A stretch of 11,710 nucleotides of DNA from a bacterium (GTDB lineage Bacteria > Patescibacteriota > Microgenomatia > UBA1400 > PJMF01): positions 1 through 11,710 of the forward strand of contig OMIS01000045.1 of assembly GCA_900299155.1 (NCBI GenBank), given 5' to 3'. How positions within the stretch are numbered: the stretch's first letter is position 1; every line of letters starts with the position of its first letter. The notes under the pieces were generated by a model. That model was not told the origin of the DNA. It did no database searches and was given only the letters and a program-made list of their open reading frames with translations. Both the position numbers and the translations under genes were made by a program. Below, piece by piece: positions 1-7,685 of the stretch.

Positions 1-1
1 A

Positions 2-85
2 TATGTAACTGAACATTTTGATTGGAAGTTAATATCTCAAAAACTTGATATAATTTATCAACGCATCGGCGCTAAAAAAAGTTGA
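2..85 (+). CDS. C-terminal end of a GT4-like glycosyltransferase (partial)
   Basis: An open frame enters from the left edge and ends at TGA 83-85, giving the last 27 residues of a protein. The visible tail contains F-D-W at residues 6-8 followed by I-S-Q-K-L and I-I-Y. This resembles the 'F-x-W ... Y' ending common to GT-B fold family 4 glycosyltransferases, whose last helix packs back on the N-terminal domain. The stop lies one base before the next ATG at 87, which fits translational coupling in the same polysaccharide operon. The catalytic part is outside the window, so the family call rests on this short tail and on the neighbours. Confidence 0.55.
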   Translation, partial: YVTEHFDWKLISQKLDIIYQRIGAKKS

Positions 86-86
86 T

Positions 87-962
87 ATGAACACACAGAT
101 TGATCTTGAAATAATTATTCTAAATTATAATAGCCAGTTTTGGCTAAAGAAAACGCTTACCACATTACAGCAGTACTATATTTCTAAAACTAAGTACACA
201 GTTCGTGTTACTGTTGTAGATAATAATAGTACCGATCAAAGTATAGAAATAGTCCGCAAGGAGTTTAAGAAAGTAAACTTGCTTGCGCTCAAATCAAATA
301 ATGGTTTTGCTGCAGGAAATAATGTTGCACTCAAGCAATCATCAGCTAAATACTGTATGCTTCTTAACTCTGATGTTGAGTGCACCCCACAATCTAATTT
401 TGATATTTTATTAGATTTTCTTGAATCACATCCAACAGTGGGGGTGATTACACCAAAAGTAATTTTTACCAATGGTAAACTAGATCCTGCGTGTCACCGT
501 GGAGAACCTACGCCACTTGCTTCATTGTGGTACTTCATGGGACTTGAAAAACTTTTTCCAAACTCACTAACATTTGGGGCATATCATCTTGCATACAAAC
601 GACTTGATTCCATACATACCATTGATGCATGTTCAGGGGCAGCAATGATTGTACGCATGGAGTATACAAAACAAGTTGGCTTGCTTGATGAGCGATTCTT
701 TATGTATGCCGAAGATTTAGATTGGTGTAAGAGTTTTAGAGATGCAGGATTCTTAATTACGTACCATCCCAGTGTAGTTGTAATTCATCACAAATATAAA
801 TCGGGAATTAAAGGAACTTCAAAACAAATTGCGCGTAAAACTCGTCACCATTTTTATGATACCATGCTACAATATTACGACAAACATTATGCAACTCAAT
901 ATCCAGGCATAGTGCGCTGGTTATTGCAATATTTTATTATTATTAAAAAAGGAGCGGTATGA
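87..962 (+). CDS. GT2 family glycosyltransferase, rhamnosyltransferase-like (COG1216 type)
   Basis: This 291-aa GT-A fold enzyme should transfer a nucleotide-activated sugar onto a growing surface glycan on the cytoplasmic face of the membrane. Visible motifs are the N-terminal IIILNYN strand (9-15), the nucleotide-binding VVDNNSTD (43-50), NNGFAAGNN (71-79), the metal-binding NSD of LNSDVE (93-98), SGAAMIVR (183-190) and the catalytic FMYAEDLDWC (205-214). This set is typical of WbbL-type rhamnosyltransferases. The C-terminus has a hydrophobic patch (274-287) followed by lysines, which may hold the enzyme to the membrane. No Shine-Dalgarno precedes the ATG, which lies 1 nt after the previous stop, so coupled translation is likely. 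The 3' end overlaps the next gene by 4 nt (ATGA). The donor sugar cannot be read from the sequence. Confidence 0.9.
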   Translation: MNTQIDLEIIILNYNSQFWLKKTLTTLQQYYISKTKYTVRVTVVDNNSTDQSIEIVRKEFKKVNLLALKSNNGFAAGNNVALKQSSAKYCMLLNSDVECTPQSNFDILLDFLESHPTVGVITPKVIFTNGKLDPACHRGEPTPLASLWYFMGLEKLFPNSLTFGAYHLAYKRLDSIHTIDACSGAAMIVRMEYTKQVGLLDERFFMYAEDLDWCKSFRDAGFLITYHPSVVVIHHKYKSGIKGTSKQIARKTRHHFYDTMLQYYDKHYATQYPGIVRWLLQYFIIIKKGAV

Positions 963-1393
963 ACCAATCTTATGTACAATTTCAAATTCAAAACTTGCGT
1001 GCGATGAATACGCAACGTGTTATGGAAGCCATCATGGTTACGTTCATTGCAACTATCACCATGATAGTATTACCACAACTGTTAATGCAGTATGTTTATG
1101 CAAGTGCACAACTTTTAGAAGTTCCTAAAACCGTAGAGTACACTCCATTTGTATGTTACGTCGTTGCAGCTGCATATGTTATTTATGCAGTTGTCACCAA
1201 CATGGGACGTGCAAAGAAAATTAAGCAACTTGAACAGGACTTAGCTTTCTCAGCAGGTGCTGATACTCAGATGGATATGGGTGTAGACGAAGCTGAACTC
1301 AAAGAGCTTGAAAAAATGGTTGATGAAGCTATTTCTTCACAAAGTACCAAAAAACCAGCTGCTAAAAAAGCAACTGCAAAGAAACGCAAATAG
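959..1393 (+). CDS. Small two-helix membrane protein with Lys/Ala-rich tail, unknown function
   Basis: I do not recognise this 144-aa protein. It has two predicted membrane segments (about 24-46 and 62-83) with a short loop between them. A charged, probably coiled-coil stretch follows (84-128, with an acidic DEAELKELEKMVDEA part). The last 14 residues are almost only Lys, Ala, Thr, Pro and Arg, like a histone H1-type tail. With the positive-inside rule the coiled coil and basic tail should be cytoplasmic. Its start is firm: AAGGAG at 949-954 lies 4 nt before the ATG, and the start overlaps the upstream glycosyltransferase stop. It is the only non-enzymatic member among the glycosyltransferase genes here. 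A scaffold for the membrane-associated enzymes, or a partner for nucleic acid or anionic lipid, are guesses. Confidence 0.8.
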   Translation: MNQSYVQFQIQNLRAMNTQRVMEAIMVTFIATITMIVLPQLLMQYVYASAQLLEVPKTVEYTPFVCYVVAAAYVIYAVVTNMGRAKKIKQLEQDLAFSAGADTQMDMGVDEAELKELEKMVDEAISSQSTKKPAAKKATAKKRK

Positions 1394-1404
1394 TTTTTTA
1401 ACAT

Positions 1405-2532
1405 ATGATGAAACGTACCATCGGCATTGATTGTCGGCTTGGCGGAATCGCACACGCTGGTATCGGCAGGTATGTTTCTGAATTAGTACAACGAGTTACA
1501 AAAAGCACCCAGGAATATAACTGGGTGCTTTTTTGTACTGACAAAGCTCAAGCAACTGAGTTGCTTTCTGGCAAAACACCCAATGGTTCTATTAGAATTG
1601 TCTACGCACCAATCCAGCAGTATTCACTTGCAGAACAGATGGTGCTCCCTGATATTTTTAACTCCGTACACATTGACCTCCTACATGTTCCACACTTTAA
1701 TGTTCCGATTCTTTACAACAAACCACTTGTGATAACCATTCACGATCTATTGTGGCATGAATATCGGGGCACGGATGTCACCACACTTAATCCATTGCTG
1801 TACTGGCCCAAGTACTGGGCGTATCGTTTTGTTACTCAGCTCGCAGTCACACGTGCCAGAAAAATCTTTGTACCTACACAGACAGTTAAAGACACAGTGA
1901 AGAAATACTATCCATCTGTAGATGCAAAAGTTGTAGTTACCTACGAAGGGATTGGGACAAAGTTAACTACATACGCGCCAAAGGTTGCACCAATAAAGCG
2001 TGAGAAAAAACATTTACTCTATGTTGGATCCTTGTACCCACATAAAAATATTTCATTGGTACTGACAGCACTACAAAACATGCCAGAATATGTTTTAGAA
2101 ATTGTTGGGTCACGAAATGCATTTCAAGATCGAATCAGAGCTGAAGTAGAAGAAAAGGGATTGACTGAACAAGTACTCTTTAGCGGCAGAATTAGCGACG
2201 CAGCACTGGCCACTGAATATGCCTCTACCACCGCACTGATCCAGCCATCACTTTCTGAAGGCTTTGGTTTAACAGGTTTAGAAGCACTTGCATTTAACAC
2301 ACCTGTTATCGCATCAGATATCCCCATCTTCCATGAAGTCTATGACACTGCCGCAGTCTATTTTGATCCATATTCCGCTGAATCATTTCAAAAGGCAGTA
2401 GCAGAAATTGAGAAGCCCACCACACGTGCTACACTTCAAAAAAATGCTAGTGTTGTGCGTAGAAGATTTAGTTGGGATACACTTGCTGCAGAAACACTAG
2501 CCAGCTATGCTGAAGTAGTAGCTAAGCTCTAA
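1405..2532 (+). CDS. GT4 family glycosyltransferase (mannosyltransferase-like)
   Basis: This 375-aa GT-B fold enzyme is full length for the family. Motifs in order are GIGRY (19-23) in the N-terminal acceptor domain, HVPHFN (94-99), IHDLLW (112-117), YVGSLYPHKN (206-215) opening the donor domain, and E285-x7-E293 within PSLSEGFGLTGLEA, the retaining GT4 nucleotide-sugar site. HVPHFN and IHDLLW are frequent in mannosyltransferases, which fits the GDP-mannose enzyme two genes downstream; the donor is nevertheless inferred. The start could be either ATG of the ATGATG at 1405-1410. No clear Shine-Dalgarno is present and the gap to the upstream stop is 11 nt. A perfect 13-bp hairpin with a T-run lies inside codons 32-43 (listed separately). 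Confidence 0.92.
   Translation: MMKRTIGIDCRLGGIAHAGIGRYVSELVQRVTKSTQEYNWVLFCTDKAQATELLSGKTPNGSIRIVYAPIQQYSLAEQMVLPDIFNSVHIDLLHVPHFNVPILYNKPLVITIHDLLWHEYRGTDVTTLNPLLYWPKYWAYRFVTQLAVTRARKIFVPTQTVKDTVKKYYPSVDAKVVVTYEGIGTKLTTYAPKVAPIKREKKHLLYVGSLYPHKNISLVLTALQNMPEYVLEIVGSRNAFQDRIRAEVEEKGLTEQVLFSGRISDAALATEYASTTALIQPSLSEGFGLTGLEALAFNTPVIASDIPIFHEVYDTAAVYFDPYSAESFQKAVAEIEKPTTRATLQKNASVVRRRFSWDTLAAETLASYAEVVAKL
1500..1534 (+). terminator. Terminator-like hairpin inside a glycosyltransferase gene
   Basis: The arms AAAAAGCACCCAG (1500-1512) and CTGGGTGCTTTTT (1521-1533) are perfectly complementary over 13 bp, with an 8-nt AT-rich loop at 1513-1520. The right arm runs into six T residues (1529-1534), and the left arm begins with A residues, so the shape is terminator-like on both strands. 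It lies about 95-130 nt after the start codon of the gene and encodes residues in a normal part of the GT4 N-terminal domain. Whether it terminates under active translation is unknown. It could act as a polarity or attenuation site when ribosomes lag. Confidence 0.5.
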
Positions 2533-2535
2533 CTC

Positions 2536-3792
2536 ATGCGTACAAAAACTCCACGGATAGCCATAATTTACGATCATTTATTGACACAATATGGTGGTGC
2601 TGAACAAGTATTGACTGCGGTATTGGCTGCCTTTCCGCAAGCAGAATTATTTTCTACAATTCAGGATACACAGACTACTGACTGGCACACAAAAACAAGT
2701 GTGCATCTCAGTTATCTGCAAAAATTGTTTCCCCTCGTACAGCGGCGTGAAATTTTAGATGTACTGACACCACTGGCAATAGAACAATTTGATCTAAGTG
2801 AATTTGAAATTGTGATCTCCATTACCAGTAGTGCGGTAAAAGGTGTAGTCACACAACCCCACCAACTGCACCTCTGTTATTTATTAAGTCCCACTCGCTA
2901 CCTCTACGATATATCTGATAGTCTTCTAAACCAGCATTCACTACTTTCACTGCCTGGATTGCGGTGGATTACGCGGCAAATTTTTACGTACTTGCGCTGG
3001 TGGGACCAAGTCGCTATTTGGCGTCCTGATTATATTGTGGCGATTTCACAACAAGTAGCAACACGGTGTGCAGCCACCTATAATCGGACTGTGGACGATA
3101 TTCTGTATCCGCCAGTCGATCTCCCCGTTGATTCATCAACAAAGATTCCAGCAAATGCAGCTCAAAAGAGTAGTGTGCCCGTTACCCAATCCCAACAGCT
3201 TAGTACTGAGCCATACTTACTCTGTCTTTCAAGATTAGTCCCATACAAACGGATTGATCTGGCAATTCAAGCTGCGCTCCAGACAAACACACGACTATGC
3301 ATCGCGGGGACGGGGAGGGAGTTCACAGCACTTACTAAAGTGGCAGGTACTGCAGCATACATACGACGTCAGGATGAAGATGTGTTTACAGCCTTCAAAC
3401 ATGCACAGCTTCAAGCTAAGAAAATTATTTTCCTTGGAACTACTTCAGACAGTGAGAAAGCCATACTCCTCATGCAGTGCAAAGCATTTATTATGCCTGG
3501 AATTGAAGATTTTGGGATCACTGCACTTGAAGCTACTGCTTATGGGAAGCCAACTATCATTGCTGCTGAAAGCGGGGTAGCGGAGCTTCTCTTAGACGAG
3601 AAAGAGGCCATTTATTTTTCTGATCAGCGTCTTGAACATTTGGTAGATGCAGTTAAAAAACTTGACTATTCAAGATTTAATTCTGAAACTATAACTACCA
3701 AAGCACGGCAGTTTTCTCGAGAAGAATTCGTAAGAAAATTTCATAACATCGTCTTTGCATTCTACAGAGAACACAGTACAATCAAGCAGTGA
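2536..3792 (+). CDS. GT4 family glycosyltransferase (WbaZ/MtfA-like mannosyltransferase)
   Basis: This 418-aa GT-B enzyme has YGGAEQVL (19-26) near the N-terminus, ISITSSAVKGV (95-105), YLLSPTRYLYD (115-125), LSRLVPYKRIDLAI (231-244) and the E324-x7-E332 signature in PGIEDFGITALEA (321-333). The YGGAE plus SPxRYxYD combination is typical of O-antigen and capsule mannosyltransferases. That suits the adjacent GDP-mannose synthesis gene, but acceptor and linkage are unknown. Residues about 197-225 form a Ser/Thr/Gln-rich, low-complexity linker between the two Rossmann domains, somewhat longer than usual. The ATG is 3 nt after the preceding stop without a clear Shine-Dalgarno, so coupled translation is likely. 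The stop TGA overlaps the strong ribosome binding site of the next gene. Confidence 0.92.
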   Translation: MRTKTPRIAIIYDHLLTQYGGAEQVLTAVLAAFPQAELFSTIQDTQTTDWHTKTSVHLSYLQKLFPLVQRREILDVLTPLAIEQFDLSEFEIVISITSSAVKGVVTQPHQLHLCYLLSPTRYLYDISDSLLNQHSLLSLPGLRWITRQIFTYLRWWDQVAIWRPDYIVAISQQVATRCAATYNRTVDDILYPPVDLPVDSSTKIPANAAQKSSVPVTQSQQLSTEPYLLCLSRLVPYKRIDLAIQAALQTNTRLCIAGTGREFTALTKVAGTAAYIRRQDEDVFTAFKHAQLQAKKIIFLGTTSDSEKAILLMQCKAFIMPGIEDFGITALEATAYGKPTIIAAESGVAELLLDEKEAIYFSDQRLEHLVDAVKKLDYSRFNSETITTKARQFSREEFVRKFHNIVFAFYREHSTIKQ

Positions 3793-3797
3793 GGAGG
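3791..3797 (+). promoter_or_regulatory. Strong Shine-Dalgarno of the GDP-mannose gene
   Basis: GAGGAGG lies 4 nt upstream of the ATG at 3802 and overlaps the stop codon of the previous gene (3790-3792). It is the best ribosome binding site in the window. Most neighbouring genes have weak or no such site, so this gene is probably translated independently and strongly. Confidence 0.8.
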
Positions 3798-3801
3798 AAT
3801 T

Positions 3802-4905
3802 ATGAATGGTACTGAACATACATTTGCACTGATTTTGGCTGGTGGAGGTGGTACCCGACTTTGGCCTAAGTCTCGCAACGCAACACCTAAACAATTCCTC
3901 AGTCTCGTAGGTTCAGAGACAATGATGCAGTTTTCTGCTAACAGAATTGCCCAAGTCGTACCATGGGAGCGCATTATTGTTATCACAAATCTCAAGTACA
4001 AAGATGAAATCGTAAAACAGCTTCCACAAATCAATCCTGAAAATATTATTGCTGAACCAGAAAAAAAGGACACTGCACTAGCGATGTTAACTGGCGCGAT
4101 CTATGCCTGGAATAAAGATAAAGATGCGGTAGTTATTAACTGTGCTTCAGATCATGTTGTGACAGATGAAGCAGAGTTTGTACGCGTGATGCGCGCTGCT
4201 GCGAAAGTTGCTGCTACTGGTAAAGATTTGGTAACAGTCGGCATCAGACCAACTCGTCCCGCTACTGGATTTGGCTACATAAAAACTGGCAGTGATATTC
4301 AAAAAATTGATACTAAACTGACACTGTTTAAGGTAGATAGTTTTACCGAGAAGCCCAATGCTGCAACAGCACAAGCTTTTATTTCTACAGGTAAGTACTT
4401 CTGGAACGCAAATATGTATGTCTGGTCAGCTCAGGCATTGATATCATCATTTGAGCAGCACAAACCAGATTTATTAAAGAAAGCTCAGAGTTTAGAACAG
4501 GTTACACCCGCAGAGTTTCATGACCGTTTACCAGCAGTCTATCAAGATGCAGAAGCTATCTCAATTGACTATGCTATCTCAGAAAAAGCCGAGAACCTGG
4601 TTTTGATCCCTGGTGACTTTGGTTGGAACGACGTTGGAGATTGGAAAGTAGTCTATGATTTGGGCATGAAGAACTTAGAAGGTAATGTCATCATTGGCGG
4701 TCAAGATAAGCAGCATACTTTAGCAATTAAATCAAACTCCAACTTAATTCATACCAATGGTAGACTAGTGGCACTCGTAGGTGTGAGTGATATGATTATT
4801 ATAGATACAGATGAAATCTTGATGATCGTGCCTATGAGCCAAAGTCAGGACGTAAAAAAACTAGTTGAGCGTTTGAAAGAAGAGAAGCGCAACGAGTATC
4901 TGTAA
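3802..4905 (+). CDS. manC: Mannose-1-phosphate guanylyltransferase
   Basis: This enzyme makes GDP-mannose from mannose-1-phosphate and GTP in the cytoplasm, the donor for the mannosyltransferase-like genes upstream. The 367-aa chain carries the nucleotidyltransferase signature LAGGGGTRLWPKSR (12-25) with P29-K30-Q31-F32. EPEKKDTA (85-92), ASDHVV (115-120, metal-binding Asp), GFGYI (156-160), FTEKP (181-185), FWNANMYVW (200-208), SIDYAISEKA (254-263) and GDFGWNDVGDW (271-281) follow. The length matches a monofunctional guanylyltransferase without the phosphomannose isomerase domain of fused ManC/AlgA proteins, so isomerase and mutase steps must be encoded elsewhere. The start is fixed by the GAGGAGG site. 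A related sugar nucleotidyltransferase with another substrate is possible but less likely. Confidence 0.93.
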   Translation: MNGTEHTFALILAGGGGTRLWPKSRNATPKQFLSLVGSETMMQFSANRIAQVVPWERIIVITNLKYKDEIVKQLPQINPENIIAEPEKKDTALAMLTGAIYAWNKDKDAVVINCASDHVVTDEAEFVRVMRAAAKVAATGKDLVTVGIRPTRPATGFGYIKTGSDIQKIDTKLTLFKVDSFTEKPNAATAQAFISTGKYFWNANMYVWSAQALISSFEQHKPDLLKKAQSLEQVTPAEFHDRLPAVYQDAEAISIDYAISEKAENLVLIPGDFGWNDVGDWKVVYDLGMKNLEGNVIIGGQDKQHTLAIKSNSNLIHTNGRLVALVGVSDMIIIDTDEILMIVPMSQSQDVKKLVERLKEEKRNEYL

Positions 4906-4920
4906 CCATCTCTACAAGAT

Positions 4921-5541
4921 ATGACATACGAGCAGCAAAAGCGAATACTAGATATTATTGTGGCTATTGGACTATTCTTCTTATTTTTGCCAATCTGGAT
5001 TATTGTACCTGTATTGATATATTTCGATTCAGGATGGCCAATTATTTTTGCTCATAGAAGAGTTGGTAAAAATGGTAAAGAGTTTAAGCTCTATAAATTC
5101 AGATCAATGGTCCCAGATGCAGATGAGATACTTCATAAGCGAGATAGAAAATTATTGGAAGAGTTCAAAAAGGGTGATTGGAAGATCAAAAATGATCCAC
5201 GCATCACACGCCTCGGTAAAATCTTGCGGTCACTTACTATTGATGAATTTCCACAACTCTACAATGTACTAAAGGGTGAAATGAGTATGGTAGGACCACG
5301 TGCATATGTTCGCAAAGAACTTGATGAACAATCAGAGCGGTATCCTGAAACCAAGCAGTATATTGATTTAATTCTCTCTGTTAAACCAGGCATAACTGGT
5401 CCATGGCAAACTGGTGGGCGAAATGAAGTCCCTTTTGCTCATCGTGCCAAGATGGACGCAGATTATGCACAAAACCATTCACTTACCCGTGATTTTATGA
5501 TACTCTGTAAGACGCCACAAGCTATGTTATCTAAGTGGTAG
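4921..5541 (+). CDS. Polyprenyl-phosphate sugar phosphotransferase (small monotopic PGT)
   Basis: This 206-aa protein matches the bacterial sugar transferase family (PF02397). It should start glycan assembly by moving a sugar-1-phosphate from a nucleotide sugar to undecaprenyl phosphate at the inner face of the membrane. A single N-terminal hydrophobic segment (about 10-35) is the re-entrant membrane helix of this class. KFRSM (59-63), DPRITRLGK (92-100), the catalytic Asp-Glu dyad D108-E109 in TIDEFPQLYNVL, GEMSMVGPR (119-127) and PGITGPWQ (156-163) follow. It lacks the extra N-terminal helices of WbaP/WcaJ, so it is the minimal type. The gap to manC is 15 nt and no Shine-Dalgarno is evident. 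The sugar could be a hexose or an N-acetylated diamino-sugar and cannot be told here. It is the last gene before a new promoter. Confidence 0.92.
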   Translation: MTYEQQKRILDIIVAIGLFFLFLPIWIIVPVLIYFDSGWPIIFAHRRVGKNGKEFKLYKFRSMVPDADEILHKRDRKLLEEFKKGDWKIKNDPRITRLGKILRSLTIDEFPQLYNVLKGEMSMVGPRAYVRKELDEQSERYPETKQYIDLILSVKPGITGPWQTGGRNEVPFAHRAKMDADYAQNHSLTRDFMILCKTPQAMLSKW

Positions 5542-5559
5542 CGCATTCCTTGCGTAATT

Positions 5560-5568
5560 TGGTATACT
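5560..5568 (+). promoter_or_regulatory. Extended -10 promoter for the DUF4012 gene
   Basis: TGG followed by TATACT (5563-5568) is a good extended -10 element. The -10 hexamer ends 7 nt before the ATG at 5576, so a transcript would start at or within 1-2 nt of the start codon, and there is no Shine-Dalgarno. No convincing -35 lies at the usual distance, which extended -10 promoters do not need. The mRNA would be leaderless. Confidence 0.55.
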
Positions 5569-5575
5569 TATCACC

Positions 5576-7588
5576 ATGCTATTACAACCTGCCCACCAAA
5601 CAACGAGCGAACAAGATGAAAATCGGATCCTCGCTGAGTTTTCACCTACTACCGATGGAGCAGCGGAAGTAGTTACAGAAAATAAAACAGTAGATCAAAA
5701 GCCAGCTACTCGCAAAACATGGAAACACTGGCAGAAAATTACCCTTGTAGTTACACTTGTTTTACTAATTCTTCTGACTGCTGGTGGCATTGTAGCTGCA
5801 AAAACATATTCTGTTGTACAACAAATTCAGGTAGAGGCTCAATCTGCTGAGCTCATTGGTCGAGAAGCATACACGAGTTTCAAAGGTCAAAATTTACTAG
5901 AAGTACAAAGTAAATTAAATGAACTGGACCAAAAACTGGATACTATCAATGGCTTATATGGGCAACTGAGTTTCTACCAAAATATCCCGATTGCCAGTAC
6001 CTACTATTCTGATGGCCTTCATGGACTAGCCGCTGCTGATGCAGGTTTAAATGCTGCTAAAAAATCCATCAACGCAGTCACTCCATATGCAGATGTTTTA
6101 GGTTTCTCAGGAGAGGGGACATTTCAAGGTGGCACCACTGAAGATAGATTGAATATCATTTTACAAACACTCCAAAAAATCACTCCAGAACTTGATGCAA
6201 TTACGGCTGATCTCAAAACTGTGCAAACTGAGCTCTCACAAATTGATGCAAACAGATATCCCGAAGAATTTAAGGGTAAACAAATCCGTCCACTTATTGT
6301 CGAAGCACAAAACTTTAGTTCAGGAGCAGTGACTGCTATGACTGAGTACCGACCAGTAATTGAAAAACTGCCTGAGATTGCAGGTGGAACTGGTAAGCGC
6401 ATGAAGTATTTGGTCTTATTCCAAAATGACAATGAGCTTCGTCCTACAGGAGGATTCTTAACTGCCTTCGCAGTCATAAATGTAGAGAATGGCAAAGTTA
6501 CCCCTGAAAAATCTGATGATATTTATGAACTCGATAAAAAGTTCAAAAAGAAGTTGCCCATACCAGAGGCGCTCGGTCGGTACTTAACAACGGAAAAGAA
6601 ATGGAATTTGCGTGATATGAATATCTCACCAGATTTCAAAACTTCGATGGATACATTCTATTCTGAGTACATTAAACTTGAGGGTGAGCCATCTGATGTT
6701 GACGGTATTATCGCAGTAGATACAGAATTCTTGAAAACTTTAATGAAAATTTTAGGACCTGTGCAAGTCCCTGGCTATGGTACATTTAGTGCTGAAAATG
6801 AGCCAAAGTGTGACTGTCCACAAATTATTTATGCACTTTCTGAAATTATCACTCGTCCGACACCATACATTCGCCAAGACCGCAAAGGTATCTTAGGGCC
6901 AATGATGCGTGAGTTATTGACCAAAGCGTATGGTGCACCAAAACAACAGTGGCCAGCATTATTCCAAGAAGGCTTTAAAGCACTTGAAGGCAGACATATT
7001 CAGCTTTACTTTGCCAATGCAGAACTACAAAAAGTGGCTGAAACTATCAATGTAGCAGGAAGAATACTGCCACCTGAAGATGAAAAAGACTTCTTCGGTT
7101 TAGTGAATGCCAACCTGGGTGGTGCAAAATCAAATCTGTTCACTTCTTATACAGTGAACCAGACTGTTTCAGCTCCTGCAGATGGAATGGTAGAAAAAAC
7201 CGTTGAAATTACCTATGCCAATAGCCGCAAAGGTGACAACTGTAACTTAGAAGCTGGATTACTCTGTCTTAACTCGACCCTGAGAGACTGGACACGTCTC
7301 TATGTACCAGAAGGGAGCCAGCTTGTCTCAGCACAAGGTTTTACGACTGAGCCAAAAGTCTATGATGAAGCTGGATTTACTGTTTTTGATGGCTTCTTTA
7401 TTCTTGAGCCGAACTCAACTGCCAAGCTCAAACTTACCTATAAAGTGCCATACACTGACACTGCTGAGTACCGCCTCCAGATCTGGAAGCAAGGTGGTAT
7501 TCCTACCTATGAAACCTTGATGGATGTCACAGGTGGTCAAGAGAAGGTGGAAGTACGCAAGGATACAGTGTATAAAACGGCTTTCTAA
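5576..7588 (+). CDS. Membrane-anchored DUF4012 protein, likely surface-glycan related
   Basis: This 670-aa protein has a polar, probably cytoplasmic N-terminus (1-54) and one membrane anchor (about 55-77). A long helical, probably coiled-coil region (80-265) follows. A DUF4012-type core then starts with KYLVLFQNDNELRPTGGFL (277-295), the hallmark N-x-E-L-R-P-T-G-G motif, and continues through DVDGIIAVD (374-382) and the ILGPVQV segment (392-398). The last part (about 520-632) looks beta-rich, like an Ig-like domain. Only four cysteines appear beyond the anchor, in a CDC pair (412, 414) and at 556 and 564, which could form disulfides outside. DUF4012 has no firmly assigned activity that I know of. 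It occurs in CPR genomes and in Actinobacteria, often beside polysaccharide genes as here. The 'DGIIAVD ... LGPVQV' stretch recalls LytR-CpsA-Psr glycan ligases, but that is only a resemblance. The ATG was chosen from the -10 box 7 nt upstream. Confidence 0.85.
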   Translation: MLLQPAHQTTSEQDENRILAEFSPTTDGAAEVVTENKTVDQKPATRKTWKHWQKITLVVTLVLLILLTAGGIVAAKTYSVVQQIQVEAQSAELIGREAYTSFKGQNLLEVQSKLNELDQKLDTINGLYGQLSFYQNIPIASTYYSDGLHGLAAADAGLNAAKKSINAVTPYADVLGFSGEGTFQGGTTEDRLNIILQTLQKITPELDAITADLKTVQTELSQIDANRYPEEFKGKQIRPLIVEAQNFSSGAVTAMTEYRPVIEKLPEIAGGTGKRMKYLVLFQNDNELRPTGGFLTAFAVINVENGKVTPEKSDDIYELDKKFKKKLPIPEALGRYLTTEKKWNLRDMNISPDFKTSMDTFYSEYIKLEGEPSDVDGIIAVDTEFLKTLMKILGPVQVPGYGTFSAENEPKCDCPQIIYALSEIITRPTPYIRQDRKGILGPMMRELLTKAYGAPKQQWPALFQEGFKALEGRHIQLYFANAELQKVAETINVAGRILPPEDEKDFFGLVNANLGGAKSNLFTSYTVNQTVSAPADGMVEKTVEITYANSRKGDNCNLEAGLLCLNSTLRDWTRLYVPEGSQLVSAQGFTTEPKVYDEAGFTVFDGFFILEPNSTAKLKLTYKVPYTDTAEYRLQIWKQGGIPTYETLMDVTGGQEKVEVRKDTVYKTAF

Positions 7589-7671
7589 CAAGCTCATCTG
7601 TAGATCGGCTATTGTTTACTCGGCACGGCAGGCAATTCCTACCTTGAGAACTCGCTATTACAAATCCGTTT

Positions 7672-7677
7672 TATAAT
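7672..7677 (+). promoter_or_regulatory. -10 box upstream of recO, leaderless start
   Basis: A perfect TATAAT lies 8 nt before the ATG at 7686, so the transcript should begin almost at the start codon. A TTGAGA at 7644-7649 is too far away (22-nt spacer) to be a normal -35 element. The alternative TTG start at 7677 overlaps this hexamer and would lie upstream of the transcription start, which argues for the ATG. Confidence 0.5.
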
Positions 7678-7685
7678 TGGGGGAT

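Noticed and set aside
46..54. TGA-TATAAT, a perfect extended -10 element before the GT2 gene
   Set aside because: It lies within the coding end of the upstream gene in a tightly coupled operon, has no -35 at a usual distance, and AT-rich codons easily give this motif. It may still be weakly active.
3254..3580. 108-codon plus-strand frame inside the second GT4 gene
   Set aside because: It overlaps the catalytic donor domain of a motif-complete glycosyltransferase in another frame and has no ribosome binding site or recognisable domain.
7630..7650. Imperfect GGCAGG/CCTACC hairpin between the DUF4012 gene and recO
   Set aside because: Only six pairs with one mismatch and no T-run follow, so it cannot be called a terminator.
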